Positions 11,893-21,758 are shown, counted from the stretch's first letter. The stretch: DNA of 64,000 nucleotides from Amphritea atlantica (GCA_024397875.1 CP073344.1:425001-489000); one strand, 5' to 3'. Numbers and translations are program-made. The notes: generated by a model from the sequence alone, not told the origin.

Positions 11893-12264
11893 ATGTCAAT
11901 ACGGTATAGACAACGGGGCGTGTCATTTTTCTCTCTGATTATCATTCTGATTGTTGCGGGGATCTTTTTTTCGGTCGGAATGAAGTTGTTTCCAGCGTAC
12001 TGGGATCACGGTCTGGTGACCTCAATGATGGAGGAACTGGTTGCCGAGCCTGAGACTGCGTCGGACTCTCCGACGGCCACCCGACTCAAAATTTCCAAGC
12101 GCCTGCGAATCAATCAGGTTCGCCTGTCGAAGGAAGCGATTAAAATCCAAGAGAGGGAGGGCGTGAAAACCCTGACTCTGCAATATGATGTAACAGTTCC
12201 TATGTTTTATAATGTTGATGCTGTGGTTAAATTCCACGAAAAATATGAAGTGATTATCCGTTGA
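11893..12264 (+). CDS. DUF4845 single-span membrane protein
   Basis: 123 residues. A short basic N terminus, one span (about 12-30, [19 protein letters not shown]), then a periplasmic domain of about 90 residues. This is the DUF4845 family found between lepB and rnc in many gammaproteobacteria; the N-terminal part is pilin-like in feel. Function unknown. Its TGA overlaps the TTG start of rnc. Confidence 0.8.
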   Translation: MSIRYRQRGVSFFSLIIILIVAGIFFSVGMKLFPAYWDHGLVTSMMEELVAEPETASDSPTATRLKISKRLRINQVRLSKEAIKIQEREGVKTLTLQYDVTVPMFYNVDAVVKFHEKYEVIIR

Positions 12265-12947
12265 TTATTAAGCCCGCAACCGACCTGGCCAAGAAGCTGG
12301 GTTATCAGTTTAAAGATGAGAGTATGATCGAACTGGCTCTCACTCACCGTAGCCACGGGAAACGTAATAATGAACGGTTAGAGTTTCTGGGGGATTCGAT
12401 CCTTAATTTCGTTATTGCAGAAGCGCTTTATCGGCGCTTTCCTGAGGCGAAGGAGGGGCAGCTGAGTCGGCTGCGGGCGCAGTTGGTGAAAGGGGAAACT
12501 CTGGCCGAGCTGGCGCGGGAGATGAAACTGGGTGATTATCTGCGTTTGGGCTCCGGTGAGCTGAAAAGCGGAGGCTATCGCAGGGACTCTATTCTGGCGG
12601 ATAGCGTTGAAGCGATCATTGGTGCTATCTATCTGGATAGTGATATGGAGTGCTGTCGGCCCTATATTCTCAGTTGGTATCAGTCCCGTCTGCAACAGAC
12701 CTCCCTGCTGGATACACAAAAGGATTCCAAGACCCGGTTGCAGGAGTTTCTGCAGTCACGTCGAGCCCCATTGCCGGACTATGAGCTGTTATCTGTTAGC
12801 GGTGAGGCCCATAAACAGACCTTTGAGATCCGTTGTGCGGTAACATTACTGGATCAGCCGACTGACGGTCGTGGCAGCAGTCGTCGTCAGGCTGAACAGA
12901 ACGCCGCCAAAAAGGCGCTTGATAAACTGAAGGTAGTTAAATCATGA
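12261..12947 (+). CDS. rnc: ribonuclease III
   Basis: 228 residues from a TTG overlapping the preceding stop. The catalytic signature [10 protein letters not shown] is at 37-46 and the second acidic cluster [14 protein letters not shown] at about 114-127; the double-stranded RNA binding domain occupies about 156-225. It cleaves double-stranded RNA, including pre-rRNA. The lepB-rnc-era-recO order is classical. It overlaps era by 4 bp (ATGA). Confidence 0.95.
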   Translation: MIIKPATDLAKKLGYQFKDESMIELALTHRSHGKRNNERLEFLGDSILNFVIAEALYRRFPEAKEGQLSRLRAQLVKGETLAELAREMKLGDYLRLGSGELKSGGYRRDSILADSVEAIIGAIYLDSDMECCRPYILSWYQSRLQQTSLLDTQKDSKTRLQEFLQSRRAPLPDYELLSVSGEAHKQTFEIRCAVTLLDQPTDGRGSSRRQAEQNAAKKALDKLKVVKS

Positions 12948-13879
12948 GTCGCGATCTGAGTTATCTGTTAGACCAGCCCAGCGAAAATCAGCGCTGTGGA
13001 TTTGTAGCTATTGTCGGTCGCCCGAATGTGGGAAAGTCGACCCTGATGAACAATATCCTCGGGCAGAAGCTGAGCATCACTTCCCGTAAACCTCAGACGA
13101 CCCGGCACCAGATTGTGGGTATCAAAACTGAAGGTGATATGCAGGCCGTTTATGTTGATACCCCCGGGCTGCATAAAGATCAGGATAAAGCGATCAACCG
13201 GTATATGAACAAAGCGGCCAGTTCAGCACTACGCGATGTTGATGTGGTGGTCTTTATTATCGACCGGACCGCCTGGACTGAAGAGGATGAAATCGTTTTC
13301 GAAAAGCTGGGTGGGATCAAGTGCCCGGTCATTCTGGTGATCAACAAAATTGATCAGCTGGACGATAAAGAATCACTGCTGCCACATCTGGAAGAACTCT
13401 CCAAAAAGATGGAGTTTCTGGAGATTATTCCGATATCCGCAAAGAACGGCACCAGTGTTGATCGCCTTGAAGCGGTTATCAATGAGCACTTGCCAAAAAG
13501 TATGCATTTTTACCCGGATGATCAGATCACCGACCGCAGCTCGCGCTTTCTGGCGGCAGAGCTGGTGCGGGAGAAGCTGATGCGTAATCTTGGTGATGAA
13601 GTACCTTACGGCACTACCGTTGAGATTGAAGAGTTTAAACGCAATGACCGGGGCATTCTGATTATCAGCGCGTTGATTCTGGTTGAACGTGAAGGGCAGA
13701 AGCGGATCGTTATCGGCGATAAGGGTGACAAGGTCAAAGGGATCGGTCGGGATGCGCGTCTTGATATGGAAAAAATGTTTGATTCCAAGGTTATGCTTAA
13801 CCTCTGGGTGAAAGTGCGCAGTAACTGGTCCGATGATGAACGGGCTCTGCGCAGCCTGGGATATAACGATATTGAGTGA
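12944..13879 (+). CDS. era: GTPase Era
   Basis: 311 residues. G1 GRPNVGKST (25-33), switch region with [13 protein letters not shown]3 [12 protein letters not shown]4 NKID, then a C-terminal KH domain with the motif [15 protein letters not shown]. It binds 16S rRNA near its 3' end during 30S assembly. Translationally coupled to rnc by an ATGA overlap. Confidence 0.96.
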   Translation: MSRDLSYLLDQPSENQRCGFVAIVGRPNVGKSTLMNNILGQKLSITSRKPQTTRHQIVGIKTEGDMQAVYVDTPGLHKDQDKAINRYMNKAASSALRDVDVVVFIIDRTAWTEEDEIVFEKLGGIKCPVILVINKIDQLDDKESLLPHLEELSKKMEFLEIIPISAKNGTSVDRLEAVINEHLPKSMHFYPDDQITDRSSRFLAAELVREKLMRNLGDEVPYGTTVEIEEFKRNDRGILIISALILVEREGQKRIVIGDKGDKVKGIGRDARLDMEKMFDSKVMLNLWVKVRSNWSDDERALRSLGYNDIE

Positions 13880-13892
13880 TTAAAGGCAGCCG

Positions 13893-14612
13893 ATGAGTTA
13901 TCAGGTTGAAGCTCAGGCTGCTTATGTCCTGCATACCCGCCCATATCGGGAAACCAGCCTGCTGGTAGATCTTTTTACTCTGGAGCAGGGCCGTGTCAGT
14001 GCGGTTGTCAAAGGTGCCCGCAGTCCCCGTTCCAGAATGCGAGCCATGATGCAGCCGTTCACCCCTCTGCAGATCAGCTGGCGCGGTCGTCATGAGCTGA
14101 AGACCCTGACCCAGGCGGAAGCGGTTTCTGCGCCATTGTTTCTCAAAGGCAGTGCGCTGATTTGCGGGCTGTATGTCAATGAACTGCTCGAACGCCTTCT
14201 GCAACCGACTGATCCTCACCCCCGCCTCTATGTCTATTATCAGTATGTGTTGAATGAACTTCTGGCCGCTAAGGATATTGAACTGGCGTTGAGGACCTTT
14301 GAGCAGCAGCTGTTGCAACAACTGGGTTATCAGTTTGATGTGCAGCAGTGCCAGCCTGAAAGGATTTACCGCTATGATTCGTCACAGGGGTTTATCCCTG
14401 TCGTGGAGCTAACCGATACCCAGAAACCTTATTGTTTCACTGGCGAGCAGTTGCTGGGGATCGTTGAGGAACAGTATCATCGCCCGGAGATACGCCGGGC
14501 GGCGAAACGGCTGATGCGACTGGCGCTGGAAACCCAGCTGGGCAGCAGACCGCTGCGAAGTCGGGAGCTGTTACAGGGGTATATTCCCAAGTCTATTCTT
14601 CCTGATTTATAA
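13893..14612 (+). CDS. recO: DNA repair protein RecO
   Basis: 239 residues. N-terminal OB-fold (YVLHTRPYRETSLLVDLFTLEQGRVSAVVKGAR) followed by the helical C-terminal domain. It mediates RecA loading on SSB-coated single strands with RecR. The zinc-finger cysteines of some RecO proteins are absent, as in E. coli. Starts 13 bp after era. Confidence 0.93.
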   Translation: MSYQVEAQAAYVLHTRPYRETSLLVDLFTLEQGRVSAVVKGARSPRSRMRAMMQPFTPLQISWRGRHELKTLTQAEAVSAPLFLKGSALICGLYVNELLERLLQPTDPHPRLYVYYQYVLNELLAAKDIELALRTFEQQLLQQLGYQFDVQQCQPERIYRYDSSQGFIPVVELTDTQKPYCFTGEQLLGIVEEQYHRPEIRRAAKRLMRLALETQLGSRPLRSRELLQGYIPKSILPDL

Positions 14613-14751
14613 ACCTGACAGTCAGCTATACAGGGTAAGGGATGAATCGTTTCTCAAACCTGACGCCAGACTATTTCTCTGTGTGTGATTCTAGTAAGCT
14701 CTGCATATATCAATTGCTATTTTTTATTCCTGTATTCAGAAGAGGTTAACC

Positions 14752-15522
14752 GTGGTAGAACCAAGCCGTTTGCTACTGGGTGTCAATATTGATCATATCG
14801 CTACGTTGCGTCAGGCCCGGGGAACCCGTTACCCGGATCCGGTACAGGCTGCTGCGCTGGCAGAAGAAGCCGGCGCGGATGGTATCACCGTTCATCTGCG
14901 TGAAGACCGTCGTCATATTCAGGATCGTGATATCTACCTGCTGGCAGAAACCCTGCAGACGCGGATGAATTTTGAGATGGCAGTGACCGATGAGATGGTC
15001 AGTATTGCGGAAAAAGTGAAGCCGGGTCATGCCTGCTTAGTGCCGGAAAAACGTGAAGAGCTGACCACCGAGGGAGGCCTGGATGTCGTTGGTCAGCATG
15101 ACAAGGTTAAAGCCGCCTGTGATCGGCTGGCTGCAGCAGGCGTCGAGGTCTCTCTGTTTATCGATCCGGATAAGCGTCAGATCGATGCCACAGTGGAGTG
15201 TGGCGCACCGGTGATTGAATTGCATACCGGAGCCTATGCGGATGCGGAAACTGCCGCCGGGCAGAGCGCTGAGCTGACGCGGATCAGAGTCGCGGCGGCT
15301 TATGCTTTCAGCAAAGGGCTGATTGTTAATGCCGGCCATGGCCTGAATTATCACAATGTTGAGCAGATCGCGGAGATTCCCGAGATTAATGAGCTGAATA
15401 TCGGTCACGGTATTATCGCCCGGGCGGTGTTTGTCGGTTTGAAAGAAGCGATTACCGAGATGCGTTGTCTGATGATGGAAACTCAGGTGCGGGTGCAACC
15501 TCTGCGGGATGCTATTCGCTAA
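14752..15522 (+). CDS. pdxJ: pyridoxine 5'-phosphate synthase
   Basis: 256 residues from a GTG preceded by AGAGG. The family blocks [48 protein letters not shown] and [10 protein letters not shown] are all present. It condenses 1-deoxyxylulose 5-phosphate with 3-amino-2-oxopropyl phosphate. Its TAA shares one base with the ATG of acpS. Confidence 0.96.
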   Translation: MVEPSRLLLGVNIDHIATLRQARGTRYPDPVQAAALAEEAGADGITVHLREDRRHIQDRDIYLLAETLQTRMNFEMAVTDEMVSIAEKVKPGHACLVPEKREELTTEGGLDVVGQHDKVKAACDRLAAAGVEVSLFIDPDKRQIDATVECGAPVIELHTGAYADAETAAGQSAELTRIRVAAAYAFSKGLIVNAGHGLNYHNVEQIAEIPEINELNIGHGIIARAVFVGLKEAITEMRCLMMETQVRVQPLRDAIR

Positions 15523-15896
15523 TGATTATCGGTGTCGGCACCGACCTGCTGGATATCCGTCGTATCGGTAAGGCGCTGGAACGGACTCCGCGCCTGGCTG
15601 AACGTATTCTGACCGAGCATGAGTTGGAGCAGTTCCACCTTGCATCGCAGCCGGTTAATTTTCTCGCAAAGCGCTTTGCGGCAAAAGAAGCGGTGGTTAA
15701 AGCATTGGGAACCGGTATCGGCAGGGGGATCAGCTGGCAGCATTTTAATATCACCTATGACCCATCCGGGCGCCCGCTGGTGCAGCTCAATGGTGGGGCG
15801 CAGGAGAAAGCCGTAGAGTTGGGAATCAGGCAGATTCACATCTCTTACAGTGATGAAACCGATCATATTGTTGCCTTTGCCGTGGCTGAATCCTGA
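15522..15896 (+). CDS. acpS: holo-[acyl-carrier-protein] synthase
   Basis: 124 residues from the ATG at 15522, giving [15 protein letters not shown] as in the family; a frame from 15465 inside pdxJ is not needed. Magnesium-binding Asp8 and Glu in FAAKEAVVKALGTG are present. It transfers 4'-phosphopantetheine from CoA to acyl carrier protein. The pdxJ-acpS overlap is conserved in gammaproteobacteria. Confidence 0.95.
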   Translation: MIIGVGTDLLDIRRIGKALERTPRLAERILTEHELEQFHLASQPVNFLAKRFAAKEAVVKALGTGIGRGISWQHFNITYDPSGRPLVQLNGGAQEKAVELGIRQIHISYSDETDHIVAFAVAES

Positions 15897-16010
15897 AACA
15901 GCTTTTTCACCCTCAGATCTGTCCTGTTATCTATTTTGATTGAGCTTTGCTGCAACCCCCGGTACTATTTCGATTATTGTTTCTGGTATATAAAAAACCT
16001 TTTTAATTCC

Positions 16011-16041
16011 CTTCGGTTATAAATATATATTCTGACCGAAG
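16011..16041 (+). promoter_or_regulatory. inverted repeat in cysM upstream region
   Basis: CTTCGGT at 16011-16017 and ACCGAAG at 16035-16041 form a perfect 7-bp dyad around an AT-rich core (ATAAATATATATTC) with no T-run after it. It ends 21 bp before the cysM ATG, so it could be an operator or a 5' UTR hairpin. No regulator is identified. Confidence 0.35.
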
Positions 16042-16061
16042 CGCGGCTGGTATGCAGGCTT

Positions 16062-16958
16062 ATGAGTATGAACTTTCCAACGATTGAAGATTATGTGGGT
16101 AATACGCCACTGGTACGCCTGCAGCGGCTTGATGTTGGCCGTGGCAATACTGTGCTCTGTAAGCTGGAGGGTAATAATCCGGCTGGATCGGTTAAAGATC
16201 GTCCGGCGATGAGTATGATTCAGTTAGCCGAACAGCGTGGCCTGATAAAACCAGGCGATACGCTGATCGAAGCGACCTCAGGCAATACCGGTATAGCTCT
16301 GGCAATGGCAGCGGCAATCAAAGGCTATAAAATGAAGTTGATCATGCCGGATAACAGCAGTGAGGAGCGTAAAACCTCGATGACTGCTTATGGTGCAGAG
16401 CTGATCCCGGTCACCAAAGAGCAGGGGATGGAAGGCGCACGAGATCTGGCATTGCAGATGCAAGCCGAGGGTAAAGGGATTGTGCTTGATCAGTTTGCCA
16501 ATATGGATAACCCTGAGGCGCACTATCGTGGCACCGGGCCGGAGCTCTGGCAACAGACCGATGGACGTATTACCCATTTTGTCAGTTCCATGGGGACGAC
16601 AGGAACGATTATGGGGACCTCCCGTTATCTGAAAGAGCAAAATCCGGCTATTCAGATTGTTGGTTTACAGCCGGCAGAGGGGGCGGCTATTCCCGGTATT
16701 CGTCGCTGGCCAGAGGAGTATCTGCCAAAGATATTTGAGGCATCCCGGGTCGACCGGGTGATCGATATCACTCAGGATGAGGCCGAACAAACCATGCGCG
16801 CTCTGGCCCGTCAGGAGGGTATCTTCTGTGGCGTTTCGTCGGGCGGTGCTGTCGCGGGGGCGTTACGCTTAGCCCGTGAAGTGGAAAATGCTATTATCGT
16901 ATGCATCATCTGCGACCGGGGAGACCGTTACCTCTCCACCGGGGTATTCAGCAGCTAA
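16062..16958 (+). CDS. cysM: cysteine synthase B (O-acetylserine sulfhydrylase)
   Basis: 298 residues (296 from the second ATG). Fold-type II PLP enzyme: PLP lysine in NPAGSVKDRPA (Lys45), phosphate-binding loop in EATSGNTGIALA, and GVSSGGAVAG. The lid sequence and RRWPEEYLPKIF are of the CysM type rather than CysK. It makes cysteine from O-acetylserine and sulfide or thiosulfate. A strong terminator follows. Confidence 0.94.
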   Translation: MSMNFPTIEDYVGNTPLVRLQRLDVGRGNTVLCKLEGNNPAGSVKDRPAMSMIQLAEQRGLIKPGDTLIEATSGNTGIALAMAAAIKGYKMKLIMPDNSSEERKTSMTAYGAELIPVTKEQGMEGARDLALQMQAEGKGIVLDQFANMDNPEAHYRGTGPELWQQTDGRITHFVSSMGTTGTIMGTSRYLKEQNPAIQIVGLQPAEGAAIPGIRRWPEEYLPKIFEASRVDRVIDITQDEAEQTMRALARQEGIFCGVSSGGAVAGALRLAREVENAIIVCIICDRGDRYLSTGVFSS

Positions 16959-16999
16959 ATCAGGATTGGCGGGCCTTAGCTGTGTCCGCTGACTGCCAG

Positions 17000-17027
17000 G
17001 CTCCGGCCAATGCCGGAGCTTTTTTTT
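17000..17027 (+). terminator. rho-independent terminator after cysM
   Basis: Stem GCTCCGGC (17000-17007) with GCCGGAGC (17012-17019), loop CAAT, then eight T. Confidence 0.92.
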
Positions 17028-17133
17028 AACTGAAGGTTATAGGTTCACCATCAGCGTTGCCTGTCAGAGAGCAGGGGCCTGGCGCTTGCCCGTTCTATCC
17101 GTTACCGCAGGCAAGTCGTGCCGCCGCGTCTGG

Positions 17134-18426
17134 CTAGTTCGTAGAATACTCCTGAATGACATCACACATACCCGCTGTCAGGGTTTGCAGATCCTCATTG
17201 GACATCACATAGGGCGGCATCACGTAGACCAGCTTACCGAAGGGACGTATCCAGATTCCCCGCTTAACAAACAGTGGTTGAATATCGGCAGTGACCACCG
17301 GTTGCTTCATCTCTACTACACCGATCGCGCCCAAACAGCGAACCTCAGTGACTGAATCCAGTTCAGCGCAGCGAGCCAGCCCCTGTTTGAGCTGTTCTTC
17401 GATCCGGGCAATATTGCTTTCCCAGTCCGATTCCCGTAACAGTTTCAGGCTGGCATTCGCGACGGCGCAGGCCAGAGGGTTGCCCATAAAGGTCGGGCCA
17501 TGCATAAAGCATCCTGCACCGCCCGCAGAAATCGTCTCACCCACTTCGCTAGTGGTCAGGGTGGCGGCCAGTGTCATGTAGCCCCCGGTGATCGCTTTAC
17601 CCAGACAGAGAATGTCCGGGACGATGTTGGCATGATCACAGGCAAACAGTTTGCCGCTGCGGCCAAAGCCGGTAGCGATCTCATCCGCAATCAGCAGGAG
17701 ATTGTAATCATCACAGAGCTGCCGCGCTTTTTTCAGGTATTCAGGATGATAGAAGCGCATCCCCCCGGCACCCTGAACGATAGGTTCAAGTATCAGTGCG
17801 GCGATCTCATGATGATGATCAATAACTAACTGTTCCAGTTCGTCGCAGTCGCTTTGATCCCAGGGTTGACCATGTTTAACCTGCGGAGCCGGGGCAAAAA
17901 ACTGCTGAGGTAATACACCACTGAAGATCTCATGCATACCGGTCACCGGATCACACACGGACATCGCTCCAAAGGTATCACCGTGATAACCGTTACGGAT
18001 GGTCAGTAGCCTGTGCTTTTCGGGTTTGCCTTTGGCATGCCAGTACTGAATCGCCATCTTCAGCGCGACTTCAACGGCAACAGAACCGGAGTCCGCCAGA
18101 AATACTTTCTGCAGTGGTTCGGCGGTCATCTCCACCAGTTGCCGACACAGCTCTACAGCGGGCTCATGGGTCAGTCCGCCAAACATCACATGGGATACTT
18201 TATCGATTTGCTCATGAGCAGCGGCATTCAGCGCTGGATTGTTATAACCATGAATTACCGACCACCAGGACGCCATGCCATCGATCAGTTCAGTTCCATC
18301 AGCGAGCGTCAGCCGGACGCCTTCGGCAGACACGACCGGGTAAGCCGCCGGCGGATTGATCATCGAAGAATACGGGTGCCAGATATGTTGCTGGTCAAAA
18401 CTGATCTGTGCGCTGGAGATGCTCAT
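17134..18426 (-). CDS. bioA: adenosylmethionine-8-amino-7-oxononanoate aminotransferase
   Basis: 430 residues, class III aminotransferase making 7,8-diaminopelargonate with S-adenosylmethionine as amino donor. IWHPYSSM at the N terminus and [14 protein letters not shown] are BioA signatures; the PLP lysine lies in [16 protein letters not shown]. It stands alone on the minus strand, 7.5 kb from bioBFHCD, so biotin genes are split in two transcripts here. Confidence 0.95.
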   Translation of the reverse strand: MSISSAQISFDQQHIWHPYSSMINPPAAYPVVSAEGVRLTLADGTELIDGMASWWSVIHGYNNPALNAAAHEQIDKVSHVMFGGLTHEPAVELCRQLVEMTAEPLQKVFLADSGSVAVEVALKMAIQYWHAKGKPEKHRLLTIRNGYHGDTFGAMSVCDPVTGMHEIFSGVLPQQFFAPAPQVKHGQPWDQSDCDELEQLVIDHHHEIAALILEPIVQGAGGMRFYHPEYLKKARQLCDDYNLLLIADEIATGFGRSGKLFACDHANIVPDILCLGKAITGGYMTLAATLTTSEVGETISAGGAGCFMHGPTFMGNPLACAVANASLKLLRESDWESNIARIEEQLKQGLARCAELDSVTEVRCLGAIGVVEMKQPVVTADIQPLFVKRGIWIRPFGKLVYVMPPYVMSNEDLQTLTAGMCDVIQEYSTN

Positions 18427-18443
18427 GCTTATACCCTGTTAAT

Positions 18444-18473
18444 GAAAAACCGGGCTATTACAGCCCGGTTTTA
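18444..18473 (-). terminator. terminator hairpin between the TDT channel gene and bioA
   Basis: AAAACCGGGCT and AGCCCGGTTTT form a long stem with a short loop (about 18446-18472), A-tract on one side and T-tract on the other. It follows the minus-strand gene ending at 18496. Confidence 0.8.
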
Positions 18474-18495
18474 AGCAGAATGCAAACCAGCCCGT

Positions 18496-19470
18496 TTATT
18501 CCGGCAGGCAGATTTCGTTGCGAATTACAGCCAGCACTGTGCGACTAAACAGCAGGGCAATCACCAGTGTCGCAAGCGCGCTAAGTCCCAGTGCCAGATA
18601 ATAGAAAAATGGTTGTCCCTGCATGCTGTACATCAACTGAGCCGCGATGGCAGAGGCTGCCAGCGGAAATGAGTAGGCCCACCAGGACATAAAGAATTTG
18701 ATCCGGGTAAAGCGGGGCAACTGACTCAGCAGCAGTAGCAGCAGAAACATCGCAGCATAGAAGAGGATACGGGCAACGTTATCCAGTTCGCCGTTGAGTT
18801 TCATATAGGAGATAAAGCCAACCGCGGGCGGTGCGATCAGGATAAACAGGGTCGGTAACAGTTTCTGAGGCACCGGATCATGAAACATCATCCGGTTAAG
18901 TACCAGTGTTTTCAGTACTATCCAGTAAATAATACCGATGGAGAAAAAGAACCAACTGATCTCGATATAGCCGTGTTCAACGCCGGCAATCGGCACCAGA
19001 ATATTACCGACAACCGGTATAAACCAGGCCGGTGTCATGTGGATGATCTGGAATTTGGGGTGGTGAATCCACTGATTAAGTACATACACGGTGAGCATCA
19101 GGTGTAAGGCGCTGCCACTGCTCCAGAGTATAAATGACAGCTGTTTTGAAGCGTCCAGCGTGGCAACGCTCAGGAGGATCAGACTGATGCTGAAAGCGGG
19201 AAAGAAGCTGAGTTTGATCGGGTGCTGAAACTCGTCTACGACTGCGGATGTTTTCAGCATGATCTTCAGCAGATAGACCAATACCAGAATGAGGAACAGG
19301 CAGGTAGTCAGCGTGAGCAGTAGCTGGCCAATGATTGCTGGCGCCCCAAAAACAGTGCTCGCTTTTTCCCACATCAGAGTCAGTCCGGTAATACCCATGC
19401 TCATCGCAAAAAAAGTGATAGGGAAATGTTCCAGCTTTGATGCCGTGATCTGTTCTGACACATTATTCAT
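18496..19470 (-). CDS. TDT-family (TehA/SLAC1-like) anion channel or exporter
   Basis: 324 residues with about ten hydrophobic spans, starting FPITFFAMSMGITGLTLMWEKA, the N-terminal signature of the tellurite-resistance/dicarboxylate transporter (TDT) family that includes TehA, SLAC1 and sulfite exporters. Substrate cannot be told from sequence. Start taken at the ATG for MNNVSEQ; a TTG three codons upstream is possible. A perfect palindrome at 19499-19518 lies just upstream. Divergent from the bufferin operon. Confidence 0.85.
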   Translation of the reverse strand: MNNVSEQITASKLEHFPITFFAMSMGITGLTLMWEKASTVFGAPAIIGQLLLTLTTCLFLILVLVYLLKIMLKTSAVVDEFQHPIKLSFFPAFSISLILLSVATLDASKQLSFILWSSGSALHLMLTVYVLNQWIHHPKFQIIHMTPAWFIPVVGNILVPIAGVEHGYIEISWFFFSIGIIYWIVLKTLVLNRMMFHDPVPQKLLPTLFILIAPPAVGFISYMKLNGELDNVARILFYAAMFLLLLLLSQLPRFTRIKFFMSWWAYSFPLAASAIAAQLMYSMQGQPFFYYLALGLSALATLVIALLFSRTVLAVIRNEICLPE

Positions 19471-19498
19471 ATGATGCAATCTCGATGATCGGGAATTT

Positions 19499-19518
19499 AT
19501 ATTAGATTTATCTAATAT
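19499..19518. promoter_or_regulatory. perfect 20-bp palindrome, candidate operator
   Basis: ATATTAGAT (19499-19507), TT, ATCTAATAT (19510-19518). The 9-bp arms are exact. It lies 29 bp upstream of the TDT channel start codon and 187 bp upstream of bufA, in the shared divergent region. Such AT-rich dyads are typical of ArsR-type or other winged-helix repressors, but the regulator is not in this window. Confidence 0.5.
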
Positions 19519-19626
19519 GTTAATTTATTCATTAATCAAAATCTAATTATATTTTCTTCAGGATTTCAGTTTAGTTTCAGAATGTAATTTTATAGTGGCT
19601 CCAACTTCAAAGGGGAAGCGCTAAGA

Positions 19627-19644
19627 AGTCTGAAGAACCAGACT
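19627..19644 (+). other. small hairpin in the bufA leader region
   Basis: AGTCTG (19627-19632) and CAGACT (19639-19644) can pair around AAGAAC, 60 bp before the bufA start. No T-run follows, so it is not a terminator. Role unknown; too short to be certain. Confidence 0.25.
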
Positions 19645-19704
19645 CCTGTGAGGCAACCTGAACAGACTTAAAACTAACTCTAAATGATTTAACTGAGGTG
19701 AACC

Positions 19705-20031
19705 ATGAAAATTAAAACGACGATCAAACCGATGACCGCTGCTGTAGGTGTTGCTCTGCTGACTGGAATGGCAATGATGCCGGTAGCTAATGCTGCTTCC
19801 CAGAATCCCTTTGCAGCTCAGGATCTGACCTCTGGCTATGAAGTGGCTGGTAACGATAAAGGCGCTGAAGGCAAGTGCGGTGAAGCCAAGTGCGGTGCCG
19901 ATAAAAAGGTCAAAGCTGACGGCGAAGGCAAGTGCGGTGAAGCCAAATGTGGCGCAGATAAAAAGGCTAAAGCTGACGGCGAAGGTAAGTGTGGTGAAGG
20001 CAAATGCGGTGGCGATAAGAAGTCTGCATAA
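19705..20031 (+). CDS. bufA: bufferin/HvfA-type RiPP precursor with EGKCG repeats
   Basis: 108 residues. Signal peptide cleaved near residue 30 (PVANA). The mature part has three tandem 19-residue repeats built on EGKCGEAKCGADKK, with cysteines at 58, 63, 77, 82, 96 and 101 (six in three CxxxxC pairs), separated by lysine/aspartate-rich linkers. This is the six-Cys EGKCG class of bufferin/HvfA precursors, whose cysteines are converted by a DUF692 (MNIO) enzyme to copper-binding heterocycles. Neighbours bufB, bufC and bufD support this. An RBS GAGG lies 9 bp upstream. Confidence 0.88.
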   Translation: MKIKTTIKPMTAAVGVALLTGMAMMPVANAASQNPFAAQDLTSGYEVAGNDKGAEGKCGEAKCGADKKVKADGEGKCGEAKCGADKKAKADGEGKCGEGKCGGDKKSA

Positions 20032-20050
20032 AGCTACTTTTTGATTTCAG

Positions 20051-20073
20051 GCCCCTCTGTTGAGGGGCTTTTA
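20051..20073 (+). terminator. terminator or attenuator between bufA and bufB
   Basis: GCCCCTC (20051-20057), loop TGTT, GAGGGGC (20062-20068), then TTTTATT. It lies 20 bp after the bufA stop and 30 bp before bufB. Partial readthrough would give more precursor than enzyme; this is inference. Confidence 0.75.
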
Positions 20074-20102
20074 TTAACAGAGGGACGAGTAAGGGATAAA
20101 CC

Positions 20103-20966
20103 ATGAATAATGAAACCTTTCAGGTATCCGGCGCGGGTCTTGGCTTTCGTCGCTGTATGATCGAAACGCTGGCAGAGGTCGAAACTGCACAGATCGATTT
20201 TCTGGAAGTCGCACCGGAAAACTGGATGGGGTTGGGTGGCCGGTTTGACCGCTCGTTGCGTGAATATACCGAACGCTATCCTTTCGTTACTCACGGTTTG
20301 TCCCTTTCACTGGGGGGGCCTTCACCGCTGGACAGGGAATTTCTGCTAAAGCTGAAACAGTTTATGTTTGATCACAATATCCTGGGTTACTCGGAGCACC
20401 TGAGTTACTGCACCGACGATGGTCATCTTTATGACCTGATGCCGATCCCTTTCACTGAGGCAGCAGTAAAGCATGTCGTCAGCCGGATCCATCAGACTCA
20501 GGATATCCTGAAGCAGCGTATCGCCATAGAGAATGTCTCCTACTATGCTGCCCCCGGAGCGGAGATGAGTGAGCTAGAGTTTCTTCTGGCAGTACTGAAC
20601 GAGGCGGACTGCGATCTGTTACTGGATGTGAATAATATCTACGTCAACAGCGTCAATCACGGCTACGATGCCGCCGCGTTTCTGGCACAGATTCCCGGTG
20701 AGCGGATCAGTTATATTCACGTAGCTGGGCACTATAACGAAGCGGAAGATCTGTTAGTCGATACCCACGGGGCCGACGTCATAGATCCCGTCTGGGGGCT
20801 GCTACAGCAAAGCTATGATCTGTTTGGTGTTAAGCCCACCCTGCTGGAGCGGGATTTTAATATTCCACCGATGGATCAGTTGTTACAGGAACTGCATACC
20901 ATTCGCGACCATCAGCGTCGTGCACTGCCAGTGGTTGCAGAGGAGTCACGTTATGCACGTATCTGA
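20103..20966 (+). CDS. bufB: DUF692 multinuclear iron oxidase (MNIO), bufferin maturase
   Basis: 287 residues, MbnB/BufB/HvfB family. It opens with GAGLGFRRCM and carries the conserved metal-ligand neighbourhoods THGLSLSLGG, YSEHLSYC, ENVSYYA, LDVNNIYVNSVNHG, IHVAGHYN and DTHGADV along a TIM-barrel length. The family uses mixed-valent iron and O2 to modify cysteines of a peptide precursor, here presumably BufA. Its stop overlaps the start of bufC. Confidence 0.93.
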   Translation: MNNETFQVSGAGLGFRRCMIETLAEVETAQIDFLEVAPENWMGLGGRFDRSLREYTERYPFVTHGLSLSLGGPSPLDREFLLKLKQFMFDHNILGYSEHLSYCTDDGHLYDLMPIPFTEAAVKHVVSRIHQTQDILKQRIAIENVSYYAAPGAEMSELEFLLAVLNEADCDLLLDVNNIYVNSVNHGYDAAAFLAQIPGERISYIHVAGHYNEAEDLLVDTHGADVIDPVWGLLQQSYDLFGVKPTLLERDFNIPPMDQLLQELHTIRDHQRRALPVVAEESRYARI

Positions 20967-21735
20967 ATTCGGGGGGGCTGATAAAACCTTTACTGAATTG
21001 CAGTATCAGTTTGCCGCACATATCCGCAATCCGGATAAGTACCCCAAACCAGCGGGGGTTGAAGAACGCCGAATGACGATCTACCGGGAGCTTTTCTTTA
21101 ACAATATTGAAGGTTTTATCAGTGGTGGATTCCCGGTACTCAGATCGATTACCCGGGAGCAGGACTGGATGCGGATGGTGCGTGACTTTTTTGATCAGTA
21201 TCGCTGTCATTCGCCCTATTTTCTTGAAATAGCAGAAGAGTTCCTCACCTGGCTCAACAATCAGCGTGAACCGGAAGCATCGGATTATCCGTTTCTGCAG
21301 GAATTAGCCCATTACGAATGGGTTGAGCTGGCGCTGGATACATCGGCGGCCAGGCTGAGTGATGTTGCCGTGGATGGCAGGGGTGATCTTCTACAGGGGC
21401 ATCCGCTGCAGTCGCCACTGGCCTGGTCGCTGATGTATCAGTATCCGGTCCAGCGGATCGGTAAGCACTATAAGCCGCAACGGCCACCAGAACACCCCAC
21501 GTTTCTGATGGTGTATCGCAACCGCGAAGAGCGGGTGAAGTTTATGCAGATCAATCAGCTCACGGCACGTCTGCTCTACCTTCTTGGTGAGAACCGCGAT
21601 CTGAGTGGTGCTCAGGCGTTACAGCAGATAGCGGAAGAGATGTCACACCCTCAGCCAGAGCAGATAATTGCTGGTGGTCGAGATGTGCTCCAGCAGCTTC
21701 GGGATAAAGATATCATTTTAGGAACTCAGCTATAA
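20953..21735 (+). CDS. bufC: DUF2063 partner protein of the MNIO (BufC/HvfC)
   Basis: 260 residues from the ATG at 20953 (MHVSEFGGADKTF), 14 bp inside the end of bufB and preceded by GAGGAG. The N-terminal DUF2063 region (FAAHIRNP, RMTIYRELFFNNIEGFISGGFPVLR) is of the type that binds precursor leaders in MbnC-like partners. The C-terminal half is helical. It forms a complex with BufB in studied systems. Confidence 0.9.
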   Translation: MHVSEFGGADKTFTELQYQFAAHIRNPDKYPKPAGVEERRMTIYRELFFNNIEGFISGGFPVLRSITREQDWMRMVRDFFDQYRCHSPYFLEIAEEFLTWLNNQREPEASDYPFLQELAHYEWVELALDTSAARLSDVAVDGRGDLLQGHPLQSPLAWSLMYQYPVQRIGKHYKPQRPPEHPTFLMVYRNREERVKFMQINQLTARLLYLLGENRDLSGAQALQQIAEEMSHPQPEQIIAGGRDVLQQLRDKDIILGTQL

Positions 21736-21758
21736 CCGTTGAGGCAATAGGACTGACA

